Source: Pelomonas cellulosilytica (GTDB lineage: Bacteria; Pseudomonadota; Gammaproteobacteria; Burkholderiales; Burkholderiaceae_C). Taken from it: DNA of 64,000 nucleotides. The stretch is taken from contig NZ_JAJTWU010000001.1 of NCBI RefSeq assembly GCF_021353265.1, forward strand, positions 62,001 to 126,000, read 5' to 3'. Positions 35,763 through 44,475 of this stretch are shown in pieces; the first letter of the stretch is position 1; each line of letters begins with the position of its first letter. The position numbers were made by a program, and so were the translations under genes. A model generated the notes under the pieces. The model saw only the letters and a program-made list of their open reading frames with translations. It did not search any database and had not been told where the DNA came from.

Positions 35763-36767
35763 ATGAGCGTCGCTCAGAAGACCATCAGTCGCCGGTCGAG
35801 CTTCAGTGCCCGGCCGCGTGAGCGTGTGCGTGCATCGCGCGGATGGTTCCAGCGCAGTGAAGCCATCATGGGTACGGCCATTCACGTCGAGCTGTGGAGC
35901 GAGGACCGCGCCCAGGCTGAGGCGGCGATGGCCGCGGTGATCGACGAGATGCACCGGATCGACCGCACGATGAGCCCGCACAAGCCGGGCTCCGAGCTGT
36001 CTCGCATCAACCGCGAGGCCGCTGCGCGGCCAGTGCCGGTCAGCGACGAGATGTATGGTCTGCTGTCACGTGCACGGCAGTTCTCCGAGCTGTCCGATGG
36101 CGTGTTCGACATCACCTTCGCCAGTGCCGGGCGCCTGTATGACTACCGGGCCGGCATCCATCCCGATGACGCGACGCTGGCGTCGGCCCGCGCGCTGATC
36201 GGCTGGGGCGGGCTGCAACTGGACCCGGCGGCGCGCACCGTGCGGTTCGCCCGCGAGGGCATGCGCATCGACCTCGGCGGCTTCGCCAAGGGCCATGCGG
36301 CCGACAACGGCGTGGCCATCCTGCGCCGCCACGGCATCGCGCACGGCATCGTCAGTGCGGGCGGCGACAGCCATGTGCTCGGCGACCGCCGCGGAAGGCC
36401 GTGGAGCATCGGCGTGCGCGACCCGCGGCGCGATGGCGAGGTCGTGGCGGTGCTGCCGCTTCAGGATACGGCCATCTCGACATCGGGCGACTACGAGCGC
36501 TTCTTCGAGCGCGACGGCGTGCGCCACCATCACCTGATCGACCCGGCCACGGGGCGCTCGCCCTGCGGCGTGCGCAGCGTAACGATCCTCGCCGACGACG
36601 GGCTGACCAGCGAAGCCTTGTCCAAGTGCGTGTTCGTCATGGGCTGGGAACGCGGGCTGCGCTTCATCGAGTCCCAGCCTGGCGTCGATGCGGTCGTCGT
36701 CGATGCCGAGGGTGTCCTGCACTACTCGTCCGGACTGCTCCACCACACCCACGGGGGTGTGCAGTGA
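35763..36767 (+). CDS. apbE: FAD:protein FMN transferase ApbE
   Basis: 334 aa from MSVAQKTISRRSSF; an open frame extends upstream without family resemblance. ApbE signatures are IMGTAIHVELW, the DGVFDITF block, LGGFAKGHAAD, VSAGGDSHVLGD, ISTSGDYERFF and HHLIDPATGRSP. ApbE transfers FMN from FAD to a Thr/Ser of extracytoplasmic proteins. No clear lipobox or signal peptide is seen, although a basic N-terminus (RRSSFSARPRERVRASR) could be a poor Tat-like signal. It is the first gene of the plus-strand train and lies 40 bases upstream of the HzsA-related gene. Its substrate is not obvious in the window. Confidence 0.9.
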   Translation: MSVAQKTISRRSSFSARPRERVRASRGWFQRSEAIMGTAIHVELWSEDRAQAEAAMAAVIDEMHRIDRTMSPHKPGSELSRINREAAARPVPVSDEMYGLLSRARQFSELSDGVFDITFASAGRLYDYRAGIHPDDATLASARALIGWGGLQLDPAARTVRFAREGMRIDLGGFAKGHAADNGVAILRRHGIAHGIVSAGGDSHVLGDRRGRPWSIGVRDPRRDGEVVAVLPLQDTAISTSGDYERFFERDGVRHHHLIDPATGRSPCGVRSVTILADDGLTSEALSKCVFVMGWERGLRFIESQPGVDAVVVDAEGVLHYSSGLLHHTHGGVQ

Positions 36768-36807
36768 TCCGCAGGGTTGACCTATTCATTGGTTTGAAGG
36801 AGGGCGC

Positions 36808-39800
36808 ATGAGGCACCCCACAGCAATGCGTGTGATGGGCGGTGCAACCGCCTTCCTGAGCCTGGTGCTCGCCGGCTGCGGCAGTGGCGACAGCACCAGC
36901 CCCGGCCCCACCGCCGATCCGGATACGCTGACCGTACTGGGCGACGTGCCCATCGCGTATGCCAAGCGCGCGGTGGCCATCAACCTCAACCCCACGACCG
37001 GCGTCAGCTTCCAGCCGGGCGGTGACCTGATCATCCGCACGAAGTCGTCTGCCAGCGCGTCCGAGATCAACGTGACGCAGGCCTACACGCAGGGCAAGGG
37101 CGATGTGTCCGACCCCGAGGCCTCGTACGACGGCAAGAAGATCGTCTTCTCGATGAACTGCCCGGTGGCCAGCAACCCGCTGTGCACAGGGCACTGGAAC
37201 ATCTGGGAATACGACATGACCACCGGCGGGCTCGCCGGCGGCACGCTGCGCCGACTGACCCAATCGACGTCCGGCGACGACGACGTCGACCCCGCCTACC
37301 TGCCGGCGGGCGCGGGCTTCGTCTTCGCCTCCAACCGCCAGCGCACGACGGTGGACCTGCCCAGTGGCACCGACACCTATCCGGCGCTGGACGAGTACGA
37401 GCGCGAGCGAGTGCTCAACCTCTACACGATGGATGCCCAAGGTGGTGCGATCACGCAGATCTCGTTCAACCAGAGCCACGACCGCAACCCGGTGGTGCAG
37501 ATGGACGGGGACATCATGTTCTCGCGTTGGGACCATGTCGGTGGCCGCAACCACTTCAAGATCTTCACGGTCCGCCCCGACGGCACGAACATGTTCGTCC
37601 GCTACGGCGCCCACAGCGACGGCAACAGCTTCCTGCATCCGCGTGAGATGGATCCGGCCGGTTCGTACAAGGGCGTTCTGGCATCGGACCTGATGCCGCT
37701 GTCGCGCACGCACGAGGGCGGCGCGCTGGTGTTCGTCGACGCGGCCAATTTCTCCGAGCAGTACATGCCAGCCAACGCGTCGGTGAAGGCCAAGTCGGGC
37801 CAGACCTACCCGACCGAGCAGGTGTTGAACTTCGACCGCGGCGTGTCCCGCTACGGTCGCATCACGACGCCCTACCCGCTGTGGGACGGCAGCAACCGCG
37901 TGCTGCTGTCGTACGCGCCGTGCCAGGTCAACAAGCGCACGTCGGCCGGGGCGCCGTTCGTCGTGACGCCCTGCGCGAACCTGACCGATGCCGAGCTGGC
38001 GTCCATCAGCGACGACATGGACCAGACCGCCGAGGCCGCCGCCACGGCCAACCTGCGCGACAACGTGCCCCCGGTTTACGCGGTCTACATGTTCGATCCG
38101 CTGAAGAAGACGATGCTCATCGTCGCTGCGCCGCCGGAGGGCTTCATCTACACCGACCCGATCGCGCTGCAGCCCCGCAAGGAGCCCAACCCGGCAAGCA
38201 CGACGGCGGCCGCCTCTATGCGTCAGGCGCTGGCCGTCTCATCGTCGGGCATCCCCGCTGGCATGGGTCTGCTGTCGGTGCGCAGCGTCTATGACACCGA
38301 CGGTCTGGGCCGCATGGGCGCGCCGGTGCTGGCCGAGGCCGACAAGGCCGATGGCTGCACGACGCCCATCCCTACCATCGCGCCCACCGATCCCGACGAC
38401 ACGCGCGCCCAGGTGGCGGACCTGCTGTCGCTGAAGGACCCGGCCAAGCCGGCCTACTACTGCAGCCCGGCCCGCTTCGTGCGCGTCGTGCGCGCGGTGG
38501 CGCCCAAGCAGGGCATGGGCACGCGTCAGGCGATCGGAGAGACCGACTTCGAGCCGCAGCAGATCCTCGGCTATGCGCCCATCGAGCCGGACGGTTCGTT
38601 CCAGATCTACGTGCCGGCCGACACGCCGCTGGCCGTCGCCGTTATCGACGCGTCGGGCCGTGCGTTCCAGACGCACACGAACTGGATCCAGGTGCGCCCG
38701 GGCGAGACCCGCACCTGCGACGGCTGCCACAGCCCGCGCCGCGGCGCCGCGCTGAACTCGTCGATCATCAAGGACAGCGTGCCCGCCGCGTTGAAGGCGG
38801 CCTATGCCCGCAATGCCGGCGAGACGATGGCGCAGACGCGCACCAACAACGTCGCGTCACTGCTGATCCCGGCGCTGGACATGGTCTACACCGACGTGTG
38901 GGCCGACACGACGAAGACCGCGGGCCGCAAGCGCCCCGACATCTCGCTGAAGTACACCGGCAACACGCTGCCTGACGGCACGCCCGACCCGGCCAACGAT
39001 CTGGCGACGCGCGTGCCCACCAAGGGCATCATCAACTACCCGGACCACATCCAACCGCTGTGGTCGCGCGACCGCGGCGCCAACACCTGCACCAACTGTC
39101 ACAAGGCGTCCGCCAAGCTGGACCTGAGCGGCACGCTGGCCGGCACCGGGCGCGTCGTGTCGTACGAGAAGCTGATGCTCGGCGAGCCCAAGATTGACGC
39201 GAAGACCGGCCTGCCGGTGACGCACATCGAGGACGGTGAGCCGGTCATCGAACGCCTGCCCGCGCTGGTGGACAGCATGGCCAGCGAGGGCGACGCGCTG
39301 GGTATGGCGCGCAAGAGCCGGCTGATGGAGATCCTGTCCGGCCACACGCTGCTGGTCAGCGGCGAGGCCCGCCAGGTGCACCCGACACCGGCGACGCTGG
39401 ACCACAGCAAGCTGCTGAATAAGGCGGAGCTGCGCCTGCTGGCCGAGTTCATGGATCTGGGCGGCAAGTACTACAACGACCTGAACGCCGGTGGCGTAAA
39501 GGCGGTGGGCAAGCTGACACAGGCGTCGTTCGAGAAGACGGTCTATCCCATCCTGCAGTCCACGTGCGGCGCGAGCTGCCACCAGGCCATCGGCAGCAAG
39601 AACGTCGCGGCCGGTACGAACTTCCGCCAGAACCGCTTCGTGCTGACCGGCTCCGCCGAGGGGGACTTCAACGTCGCGTTGACGATGATCTCCAACGTCT
39701 GCGCACCGGACACGAACTACCTGCTGAGCCGCCCATCCACGGTGCCGCACCCGGCTGCGGCGTCTGCCTCCGCGCCGGCCGTGCTGCCGGTGGGCAGCGC

Positions 39801-39843
39801 GAACTACAACACCATCGCCACGTGGATCGCCGGAGGCTGCTGA
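36808..39843 (+). CDS. HzsA-related cytochrome c-like lipoprotein with PD40-type propeller
   Basis: 1011 aa. A strong AAGGAGGG site (36797-36804) precedes the ATG. A lipoprotein signal ends at the lipobox LAGC (C24). The N-terminal half has beta-propeller repeats of PD40 type (SYDGKKIVFS, YLPAGAGFVFASNRQ, MDGDIMFSRWDH). The C-terminal half carries haem-type motifs: CDGCH at 637-641, CTNCH at 761-765 and CGASCH (CX3CH) at 920-925. This arrangement matches proteins annotated as related to the hydrazine synthase alpha subunit; hydrazine synthesis itself is not expected here. It is probably an outer-membrane or periplasmic redox lipoprotein matured by the adjacent ccm system. Function unknown. 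Confidence 0.8.
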   Translation: MRHPTAMRVMGGATAFLSLVLAGCGSGDSTSPGPTADPDTLTVLGDVPIAYAKRAVAINLNPTTGVSFQPGGDLIIRTKSSASASEINVTQAYTQGKGDVSDPEASYDGKKIVFSMNCPVASNPLCTGHWNIWEYDMTTGGLAGGTLRRLTQSTSGDDDVDPAYLPAGAGFVFASNRQRTTVDLPSGTDTYPALDEYERERVLNLYTMDAQGGAITQISFNQSHDRNPVVQMDGDIMFSRWDHVGGRNHFKIFTVRPDGTNMFVRYGAHSDGNSFLHPREMDPAGSYKGVLASDLMPLSRTHEGGALVFVDAANFSEQYMPANASVKAKSGQTYPTEQVLNFDRGVSRYGRITTPYPLWDGSNRVLLSYAPCQVNKRTSAGAPFVVTPCANLTDAELASISDDMDQTAEAAATANLRDNVPPVYAVYMFDPLKKTMLIVAAPPEGFIYTDPIALQPRKEPNPASTTAAASMRQALAVSSSGIPAGMGLLSVRSVYDTDGLGRMGAPVLAEADKADGCTTPIPTIAPTDPDDTRAQVADLLSLKDPAKPAYYCSPARFVRVVRAVAPKQGMGTRQAIGETDFEPQQILGYAPIEPDGSFQIYVPADTPLAVAVIDASGRAFQTHTNWIQVRPGETRTCDGCHSPRRGAALNSSIIKDSVPAALKAAYARNAGETMAQTRTNNVASLLIPALDMVYTDVWADTTKTAGRKRPDISLKYTGNTLPDGTPDPANDLATRVPTKGIINYPDHIQPLWSRDRGANTCTNCHKASAKLDLSGTLAGTGRVVSYEKLMLGEPKIDAKTGLPVTHIEDGEPVIERLPALVDSMASEGDALGMARKSRLMEILSGHTLLVSGEARQVHPTPATLDHSKLLNKAELRLLAEFMDLGGKYYNDLNAGGVKAVGKLTQASFEKTVYPILQSTCGASCHQAIGSKNVAAGTNFRQNRFVLTGSAEGDFNVALTMISNVCAPDTNYLLSRPSTVPHPAAASASAPAVLPVGSANYNTIATWIAGGC

Positions 39844-39848
39844 ACGCC

Positions 39849-40436
39849 ATGTCGACCGCCTCCCGATTCGATGCCGGCCGCTGGGCCGCGCTGCTGGGCC
39901 TGGCCATGCCGCTCCTGCTTGCCGGCTGCGGCGGTGGCGGCTCCAGCCCGCTGGACAACCCGGCGCAGATCGCCAACCCGGGCGCTGACGCGGGCCAGAA
40001 GCTGTCGTTCGCCTACTACCAGAAGTGCATCAACCCGATCTTCCTGCTGCAGTTGCCGATCCAGGGCACGTCGGTGACCAACACCTGCGCGGCCGGTGGC
40101 TGCCATGACGTGAGTACCGGCAGCGGCGGGTCATTTCGCATCAACCAGGGAGCGACGACGGTGGCCCTCGGCGGCACGCCGGACGCCGCCGCGCTGCGCC
40201 AGACCGACATGTACAAGAACTTCAAGTCGGCGCAAGGGCAGGTGGTGTTCGCCGACCCGACCGCCAGCCGGCTGCTTAACAAGCCGCTGGTGCGCGGCGT
40301 GCTGCATGGCGGCGGGCGCATCTTCCTGGACGAGAGCGATCCGAACGTCCGCCTGCTGCTGTACTGGATGTCGCACCCGGCGCCGCAGGGGCAGGACGAG
40401 TTCACCGCACCGGAGCCCGCGTCATGCGCCGCCTGA
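39849..40436 (+). CDS. Lipoprotein with CX4CH motif, paired with the HzsA-related protein
   Basis: 195 aa. The lipobox is LLAGC, followed by a glycine/serine linker. A single atypical haem-like motif, CAAGGCHDV (CX4CH), lies near residue 83, and a leading cysteine occurs in YQKCINPIFL. The sequence resembles the C-terminal haem segment of the larger preceding lipoprotein (short YPILQ/NPIF element, CH motif, loss of a normal CXXCH), so it may be a duplicated or split c-type domain. It starts 5 bases after the preceding stop and overlaps the next gene by 13 bases. I do not recognise a named family. Confidence 0.7.
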   Translation: MSTASRFDAGRWAALLGLAMPLLLAGCGGGGSSPLDNPAQIANPGADAGQKLSFAYYQKCINPIFLLQLPIQGTSVTNTCAAGGCHDVSTGSGGSFRINQGATTVALGGTPDAAALRQTDMYKNFKSAQGQVVFADPTASRLLNKPLVRGVLHGGGRIFLDESDPNVRLLLYWMSHPAPQGQDEFTAPEPASCAA

Positions 40437-41191
40437 CCTCTTCGGTGCTGATCGGCCTGCGCGCTACGCTGGCCGCCGCGACCGTGCTGGCAGCGGTGCC
40501 GGCGTGCGCGGCCGACGACCCGACCGAGCAGGTGCAGGTCGCCGACCCTTACCTCGAACTGCACACCGCCCCCGGACGCGGCTACCCGGTGTTCCATGTG
40601 GCCGGCCGTGGCGAGTCCGTGGAGATCCTGTCCCGCCACACCGACTGGTTCAAGGTCCGCCTGGCCAACGGCAAGGAGGGCTGGGTCGAGCGCGCGCAGC
40701 TGGAGACGACGCTGACGCAGTACGGCGCCCGCAAGACCTTCCGTGACGTGCTGCTTGACGACTACCTGCGCCGCCGCGTCGAGATGGGCATGGCGTGGGG
40801 CCGCTTCAAGAACGAGCCCGTGCTGAAGCTCTGGGCCGGTTACCGGCTCAGCGACACGCTGTCGGCCGAGGCCACCGTGGGCCAGGTGCAGGGCGTGTTC
40901 GCCGGCACAGACTTCTGGCATGTGGGCCTCAACGCCGAGCCCTGGTCCGACAAGCGGTTGTCGCCCTTCGTCGGCATCGGCCTGGGCAAGTTCAAGAACA
41001 TCCCGAACACCAGCCTGGTCAGCGCCATCACGACCAACGCCAACCTGGCGCACGCGACGGCCGGCGTGCGCTGGCACATGAGCGACCGCTTCGTGCTGCG
41101 TGCCGACTACAGCATCTACACCGCCTACGTGGCCGACACGCGCTCCAGCGAATACCGCGCGCTGACGGCGGGCATCTCCTTCTTCTTCTGA
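40424..41191 (+). CDS. SH3-domain/outer-membrane beta-barrel fusion protein
   Basis: 255 aa with a signal peptide (to about ACA-ADD, residues 1-29). A bacterial SH3 domain (~36-90; YLELHTAPGRGYPVFHVAGR, WFKVRLANGKEGWVERAQLE) precedes a C-terminal beta-barrel (~115-255). The barrel has alternating strands and ends in GISFFF, a terminal Phe typical of Bam-inserted outer-membrane proteins. An SH3 module ahead of a barrel could bind peptidoglycan or a periplasmic partner. It is followed 13 bases later by a second barrel protein with the same ending, so the two may form a pair. Confidence 0.75.
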   Translation: MRRLTSSVLIGLRATLAAATVLAAVPACAADDPTEQVQVADPYLELHTAPGRGYPVFHVAGRGESVEILSRHTDWFKVRLANGKEGWVERAQLETTLTQYGARKTFRDVLLDDYLRRRVEMGMAWGRFKNEPVLKLWAGYRLSDTLSAEATVGQVQGVFAGTDFWHVGLNAEPWSDKRLSPFVGIGLGKFKNIPNTSLVSAITTNANLAHATAGVRWHMSDRFVLRADYSIYTAYVADTRSSEYRALTAGISFFF

Positions 41192-41204
41192 GGCACTCGG
41201 CACC

Positions 41205-41873
41205 ATGCAGACCCGTCCCTTCCTTCAAGCCCTGCTGGTGACCACGCTGGCCGGCGCGTCCCTGCTGGCCCACGCTGCCGATGGCGGCCCCGGCGCCAAG
41301 GCCGACCCGCAGAAGCCCAACGAACAAGTCGTCGTGCCGGAGGTCGACCGCCGCGACGTAAAACTGCCGCGCATCCCGTCCAACGACTTCTCCGTCGGCC
41401 TGTTCGCCGGGGCCTATGCCACGCAGAACTTCGGCTCCAGCATGGTGAGCGGCATCCGGCTCGGCTATCACATCACCGAAGACTTCTTTGTCGAGGGCAA
41501 CTACGCGCAGACCAGGGTCAGCGACGAGACCTTCCGTCAGATCCTGCCGGGCGGCATCTTCGTCAGCGAGAAGCAGAAGCTGAACTACTACGACGTGCTG
41601 GGTGGCTGGAACGTGCTGCCGGGCGAGGTGTTCGTCGGCCGCAACGTGGCCCGCGCGTCGGCGCTGTACCTGGTGGCCGGCGTCGGCAGCACCAAGTTCG
41701 TCGACCAGCGGCACCAAACCATCACCTTCGGCCTGGGCACGCGCATCTTCCTGACCGACTGGGCTTCGGTGCAGATCGACATGCGCGACCACCGCTACTC
41801 GCTGGACCTGCTGGGCAAGCGCCAGAGCACCAACAACCTCGAGTTCACGCTCGGCGGCACGTTCTTCTTCTGA
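41205..41873 (+). CDS. Outer-membrane beta-barrel domain protein
   Basis: 222 aa with a signal peptide ending near AHAAD. After a short linker, residues ~60-222 alternate as barrel strands (FSVGLFAGAYATQNFGSSMV, VQIDMRDHRYSLDLLG) and end in TLGGTFFF with a C-terminal Phe. It is similar in style to the barrel half of the preceding gene but has no SH3 domain. It belongs to the outer-membrane beta-barrel (OmpA/OmpW-like) group of small proteins. It is in the same operon as TlpA. Confidence 0.76.
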   Translation: MQTRPFLQALLVTTLAGASLLAHAADGGPGAKADPQKPNEQVVVPEVDRRDVKLPRIPSNDFSVGLFAGAYATQNFGSSMVSGIRLGYHITEDFFVEGNYAQTRVSDETFRQILPGGIFVSEKQKLNYYDVLGGWNVLPGEVFVGRNVARASALYLVAGVGSTKFVDQRHQTITFGLGTRIFLTDWASVQIDMRDHRYSLDLLGKRQSTNNLEFTLGGTFFF

Positions 41874-41906
41874 GCGTCGCCGCGGCCTGTCCGTCTCCCG
41901 TCTTCC

Positions 41907-42425
41907 ATGATGTCGATATCCACCCCCTTCGCCGCCGCGCCGCTGCGGCGCCTGCTGGCCGGCGCGCTGCTCGGCGCGCTGGCCGGGCTTTGCGCCGCAG
42001 CCCCCGATGCCGCCGCGCCCGATTTCACGCTGCGCGCAGCCGATGGCAGGAACGTGCGGCTGCACGAGCTGCGTGGCCGCGTGGTGCTCGTGAACTTCTG
42101 GGCCACCTGGTGCGGCCCGTGCCGCCAAGAGATGCCGCTGCTGAACCAGCTCTATCAGAAGTACCAGGGCTCGGGCTTCACGCTGCTGGGCATCAACGTC
42201 GACGAGGACAGCCGCAATGCAATCAACCTGGCCGGCAAGCTGGGCGTGAACTTTCCGGTGCTGCTGGACGGTGACAAGAGCGTTAGCAAGCGCTACGACC
42301 TGAGCAGCATGCCATCCACGCTGCTCATCGACCGCGACGGAAAGGTGCGCTACGTGTACCGCGGCTACCAGGCCGGCTACGAGGCACTGTACGAAAAGCA
42401 GATCCGCGAACTGCTGAAGGAATGA
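41907..42425 (+). CDS. TlpA-type periplasmic thioredoxin
   Basis: 172 aa with an N-terminal signal (LLAGALLGALAGLCAAAPDA). The thioredoxin active site is NFWATWCGPCRQEMP (C69, C72), and the cis-proline loop is LSSMPSTLLIDRDG. TlpA/ResA proteins reduce thiols of extracytoplasmic proteins, including cytochrome CXXCH and metal-site cysteines. It precedes the cysteine-tailed DUF4266 lipoprotein with a 4-base overlap, which suggests it keeps those or the haem-motif cysteines reduced. Confidence 0.87.
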   Translation: MMSISTPFAAAPLRRLLAGALLGALAGLCAAAPDAAAPDFTLRAADGRNVRLHELRGRVVLVNFWATWCGPCRQEMPLLNQLYQKYQGSGFTLLGINVDEDSRNAINLAGKLGVNFPVLLDGDKSVSKRYDLSSMPSTLLIDRDGKVRYVYRGYQAGYEALYEKQIRELLKE

Positions 42426-42676
42426 TGACCATGCCCACCCGCCTTCCCTTGCGTGCCGGCGTGCTGCTGGGCAGCGCGCTGCTGCTAACGGGGTGCTCGT
42501 CGATGCGTCCGATCGAGCCCTGGGTCAAGCCTTACGAGCGCGAGCGCCTGGCCGATCCCATCATGCAGCCGTCGCGCAACGCGCTGTCGGCCAAGCACTT
42601 CGCGCACGTGTACGAGGTGCGCGAAGGCGCCCGCGGCGCCAACGGCGTGCAGGGAGGTGGCTGTGGCTGCAACTGA
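42422..42676 (+). CDS. DUF4266 family lipoprotein with Cys-rich C-terminus
   Basis: 84 aa from the first of three in-frame ATGs (42422, 42425, 42431; the AAGGA at 42417 is best spaced for 42431). The lipobox is LLLTGCSSM. The family block PWVKPYERERLADPIM is followed by a short helix and the invariant-looking tail NGVQGGGCGCN at the extreme C-terminus. DUF4266 proteins are small lipoproteins of unknown function that I recall co-occurring with ApbE, TlpA and DUF3570 genes, as here. The end of the gene overlaps the DUF3570 gene by 14 bases. Confidence 0.8.
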   Translation: MMTMPTRLPLRAGVLLGSALLLTGCSSMRPIEPWVKPYERERLADPIMQPSRNALSAKHFAHVYEVREGARGANGVQGGGCGCN

Positions 42677-43817
42677 GCTGTGGCGCTCGGCGTCGACGCG
42701 GCTGCGTCGCTTGCTGGCCTTGCTGCGCCGCCGCGGCGTGCCGCGGCCTGCCCATGTGGTGGCGCTGCTCGGCACGGCGCTGTCGGCGACCGGCGGCCAT
42801 GCGGCCACGCTGCCCGAGGATCAGGCCGAGGCCATGGTCCACGTCTACGACGCCGACGGCCTGCGCGCCAGCGGCCCGGCGGTGCTGGTGCGCAAGAAGC
42901 TCGGCGCGTCGGTGTCGCTGCACGGCAGCTACTACATCGACCAGGTCAGCAGCGCGTCCATCGACGTCGTCACGACGGCCAGCCCGTTCAAGGAGACGCG
43001 CAAGGAATACACCGTCGGTGGTGACTACCTCGTGCGGGACAGCATCCTGTCAGTATCGGCGACGCGCAGCACCGAGCCCGACTACGCAGCCACCACGCTC
43101 AACGTCGACGTGTCGCAGGACATGTTCGGTGGCATGACCACTGTCGCGCTCGGCTACTCGCGCGGCACCGACGACGTGGGCCGCAAGGACGTGGGCTTCT
43201 TCGACCACGCGCGCCACTGGCGCTACCGGCTGGGCGTCACGCAGATTCTGTCGCCGACGTGGCTGATGAGCGTGAACGCGGAGGTCGTGTCGGACGACGG
43301 CTACCTTGGCAACCCCTACCGCTCGGCCCGCATCGGCGGTGCCTTCGTGCCCGAGAACGATCCGCGCACGCGCTCCAGCCGCGCGGTGAAGTTCGGCGCC
43401 ACGGGCGCGCTGGCCCCGGGCAGCGCCGTGCATGGCGAGTACCGCTACTTCTGGGACAACTGGGCGATCCGAGCGCACACGCTGGAAGGCGGCTACAGCC
43501 GCTATTTCGGTGACCGCTACCTGGCCGAGGGGACGGTGCGACTGCATTCGCAGAGCAAGGCGCTGTTCTACAGCGACAACGCGGTCGCCGACACGGTCTA
43601 CCTGTCGCGCAACCGGCAGCTCAGCACCTTCAAGAGCCTGGGCCTGGGCGGCAAGTTGACCTACAGCGCCGGCAAGGTCGGCGACTACGAAGTGAAGCTC
43701 AGCGCCGCCTACGAATTGCTGCACTTCAAGTACAGCGACTTTACCGACCTCCGCTCGGGCAAGGCGTACGCACTGAACGCCCACATCCTGCAGCTGTTCG
43801 CGTCGGCCACATTCTGA
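42663..43817 (+). CDS. DUF3570 outer-membrane barrel protein
   Basis: 384 aa from the GTG at 42663, preceded by AGGGAGG with good spacing; a GTG at 42657 is the alternative. A hydrophobic segment near residues 28-45 acts as the signal. The remainder is strand-rich with family blocks such as VSLHGSYYIDQVSSASIDVV, KETRKEYTVGGDYLVRDS and QLFASATF with a C-terminal Phe, typical of DUF3570. It is probably an outer-membrane barrel of about 14-16 strands. The family is repeatedly linked to DUF4266; no activity is known. Confidence 0.8.
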   Translation: MAATELWRSASTRLRRLLALLRRRGVPRPAHVVALLGTALSATGGHAATLPEDQAEAMVHVYDADGLRASGPAVLVRKKLGASVSLHGSYYIDQVSSASIDVVTTASPFKETRKEYTVGGDYLVRDSILSVSATRSTEPDYAATTLNVDVSQDMFGGMTTVALGYSRGTDDVGRKDVGFFDHARHWRYRLGVTQILSPTWLMSVNAEVVSDDGYLGNPYRSARIGGAFVPENDPRTRSSRAVKFGATGALAPGSAVHGEYRYFWDNWAIRAHTLEGGYSRYFGDRYLAEGTVRLHSQSKALFYSDNAVADTVYLSRNRQLSTFKSLGLGGKLTYSAGKVGDYEVKLSAAYELLHFKYSDFTDLRSGKAYALNAHILQLFASATF

Positions 43818-43828
43818 GGAGAAGGCGA

Positions 43829-44461
43829 TTGAACGCCCACACCCTGTTCACCCCCTGCATGCGGTTTCTGGCTTGTTGCCTGGCTGCACTGTCGATCTCC
43901 GCCCCGGTCTGGGCGGCCGAGCCAGCCGGGTCCGAGGCACCGGCCTCCGGCCCGGCGCTTGCTCCCGCGGTGGCGGCCTCGGCGCCGTCGGACGCCGCCA
44001 GCGCGCCGGCAGCACCCCAGCGGCTCGACGATCGCATCCAGGACGTCAAGGGCGACGTCATCCGCCTGAACCGTGACCTGCTCGTGCTGGAGGAGGAACT
44101 GCTGTTCCCCGCCAACACGCAGGTTGCCGTGTTCGTGTCGATGGATGTTGGCAAGATGTTCGAGCTCGATTCGCTGCAGGTGAAGCTGGACGACAAGCTG
44201 GTCGCCAGCTACCTGTACTCGCCGCTGGAGGTGCAGGCGCTGCACCGCGGTGGCATGCAGCGTGTCTACCTTGGCAACCTGAAGTCGGGCGAGCACGAGA
44301 TCGTGGCCTTTTTCACCGGCAAGGGCCCGCACTTCCGCGACTACAAGCGCGGCGCGACGGTGAAGTTCGACAAGGGCACCGACCCGAAGTACATCGAGCT
44401 GCGCATCCAGGACTCCACCGGCAAGCTGCAGCCGGAGTTCGACGTCAAGGTCTGGCAATAG
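43829..44461 (+). CDS. Exported protein of unknown family with beta-sandwich C-terminus
   Basis: 210 aa from a TTG start with AGGAG 7 bases upstream; the first ATG (43859) would remove 10 residues. A signal peptide (LACCLAALSISAPVWA) is followed by an Ala/Pro/Ser linker and a short coiled-coil (DDRIQDVKGDVIRLNRDLLV). A beta-rich domain (~95-210) includes LDDKLVASYLYSPLEVQALH and ELRIQDSTGKLQPEF. I do not recognise the family. Its place at the head of the TPR/ExbBD part of the train suggests a periplasmic partner of the energised complex. Confidence 0.65.
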   Translation: MNAHTLFTPCMRFLACCLAALSISAPVWAAEPAGSEAPASGPALAPAVAASAPSDAASAPAAPQRLDDRIQDVKGDVIRLNRDLLVLEEELLFPANTQVAVFVSMDVGKMFELDSLQVKLDDKLVASYLYSPLEVQALHRGGMQRVYLGNLKSGEHEIVAFFTGKGPHFRDYKRGATVKFDKGTDPKYIELRIQDSTGKLQPEFDVKVWQ

Positions 44462-44475
44462 GCGTCGACGTGCAG

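Noticed and set aside
36808-39843. Reading the HzsA-related protein as evidence for hydrazine synthesis (anammox)
   Set aside because: The partner subunits HzsB and HzsC and hydrazine dehydrogenase are absent, and the organism looks like a betaproteobacterium. Only the fold and haem motifs are shared.
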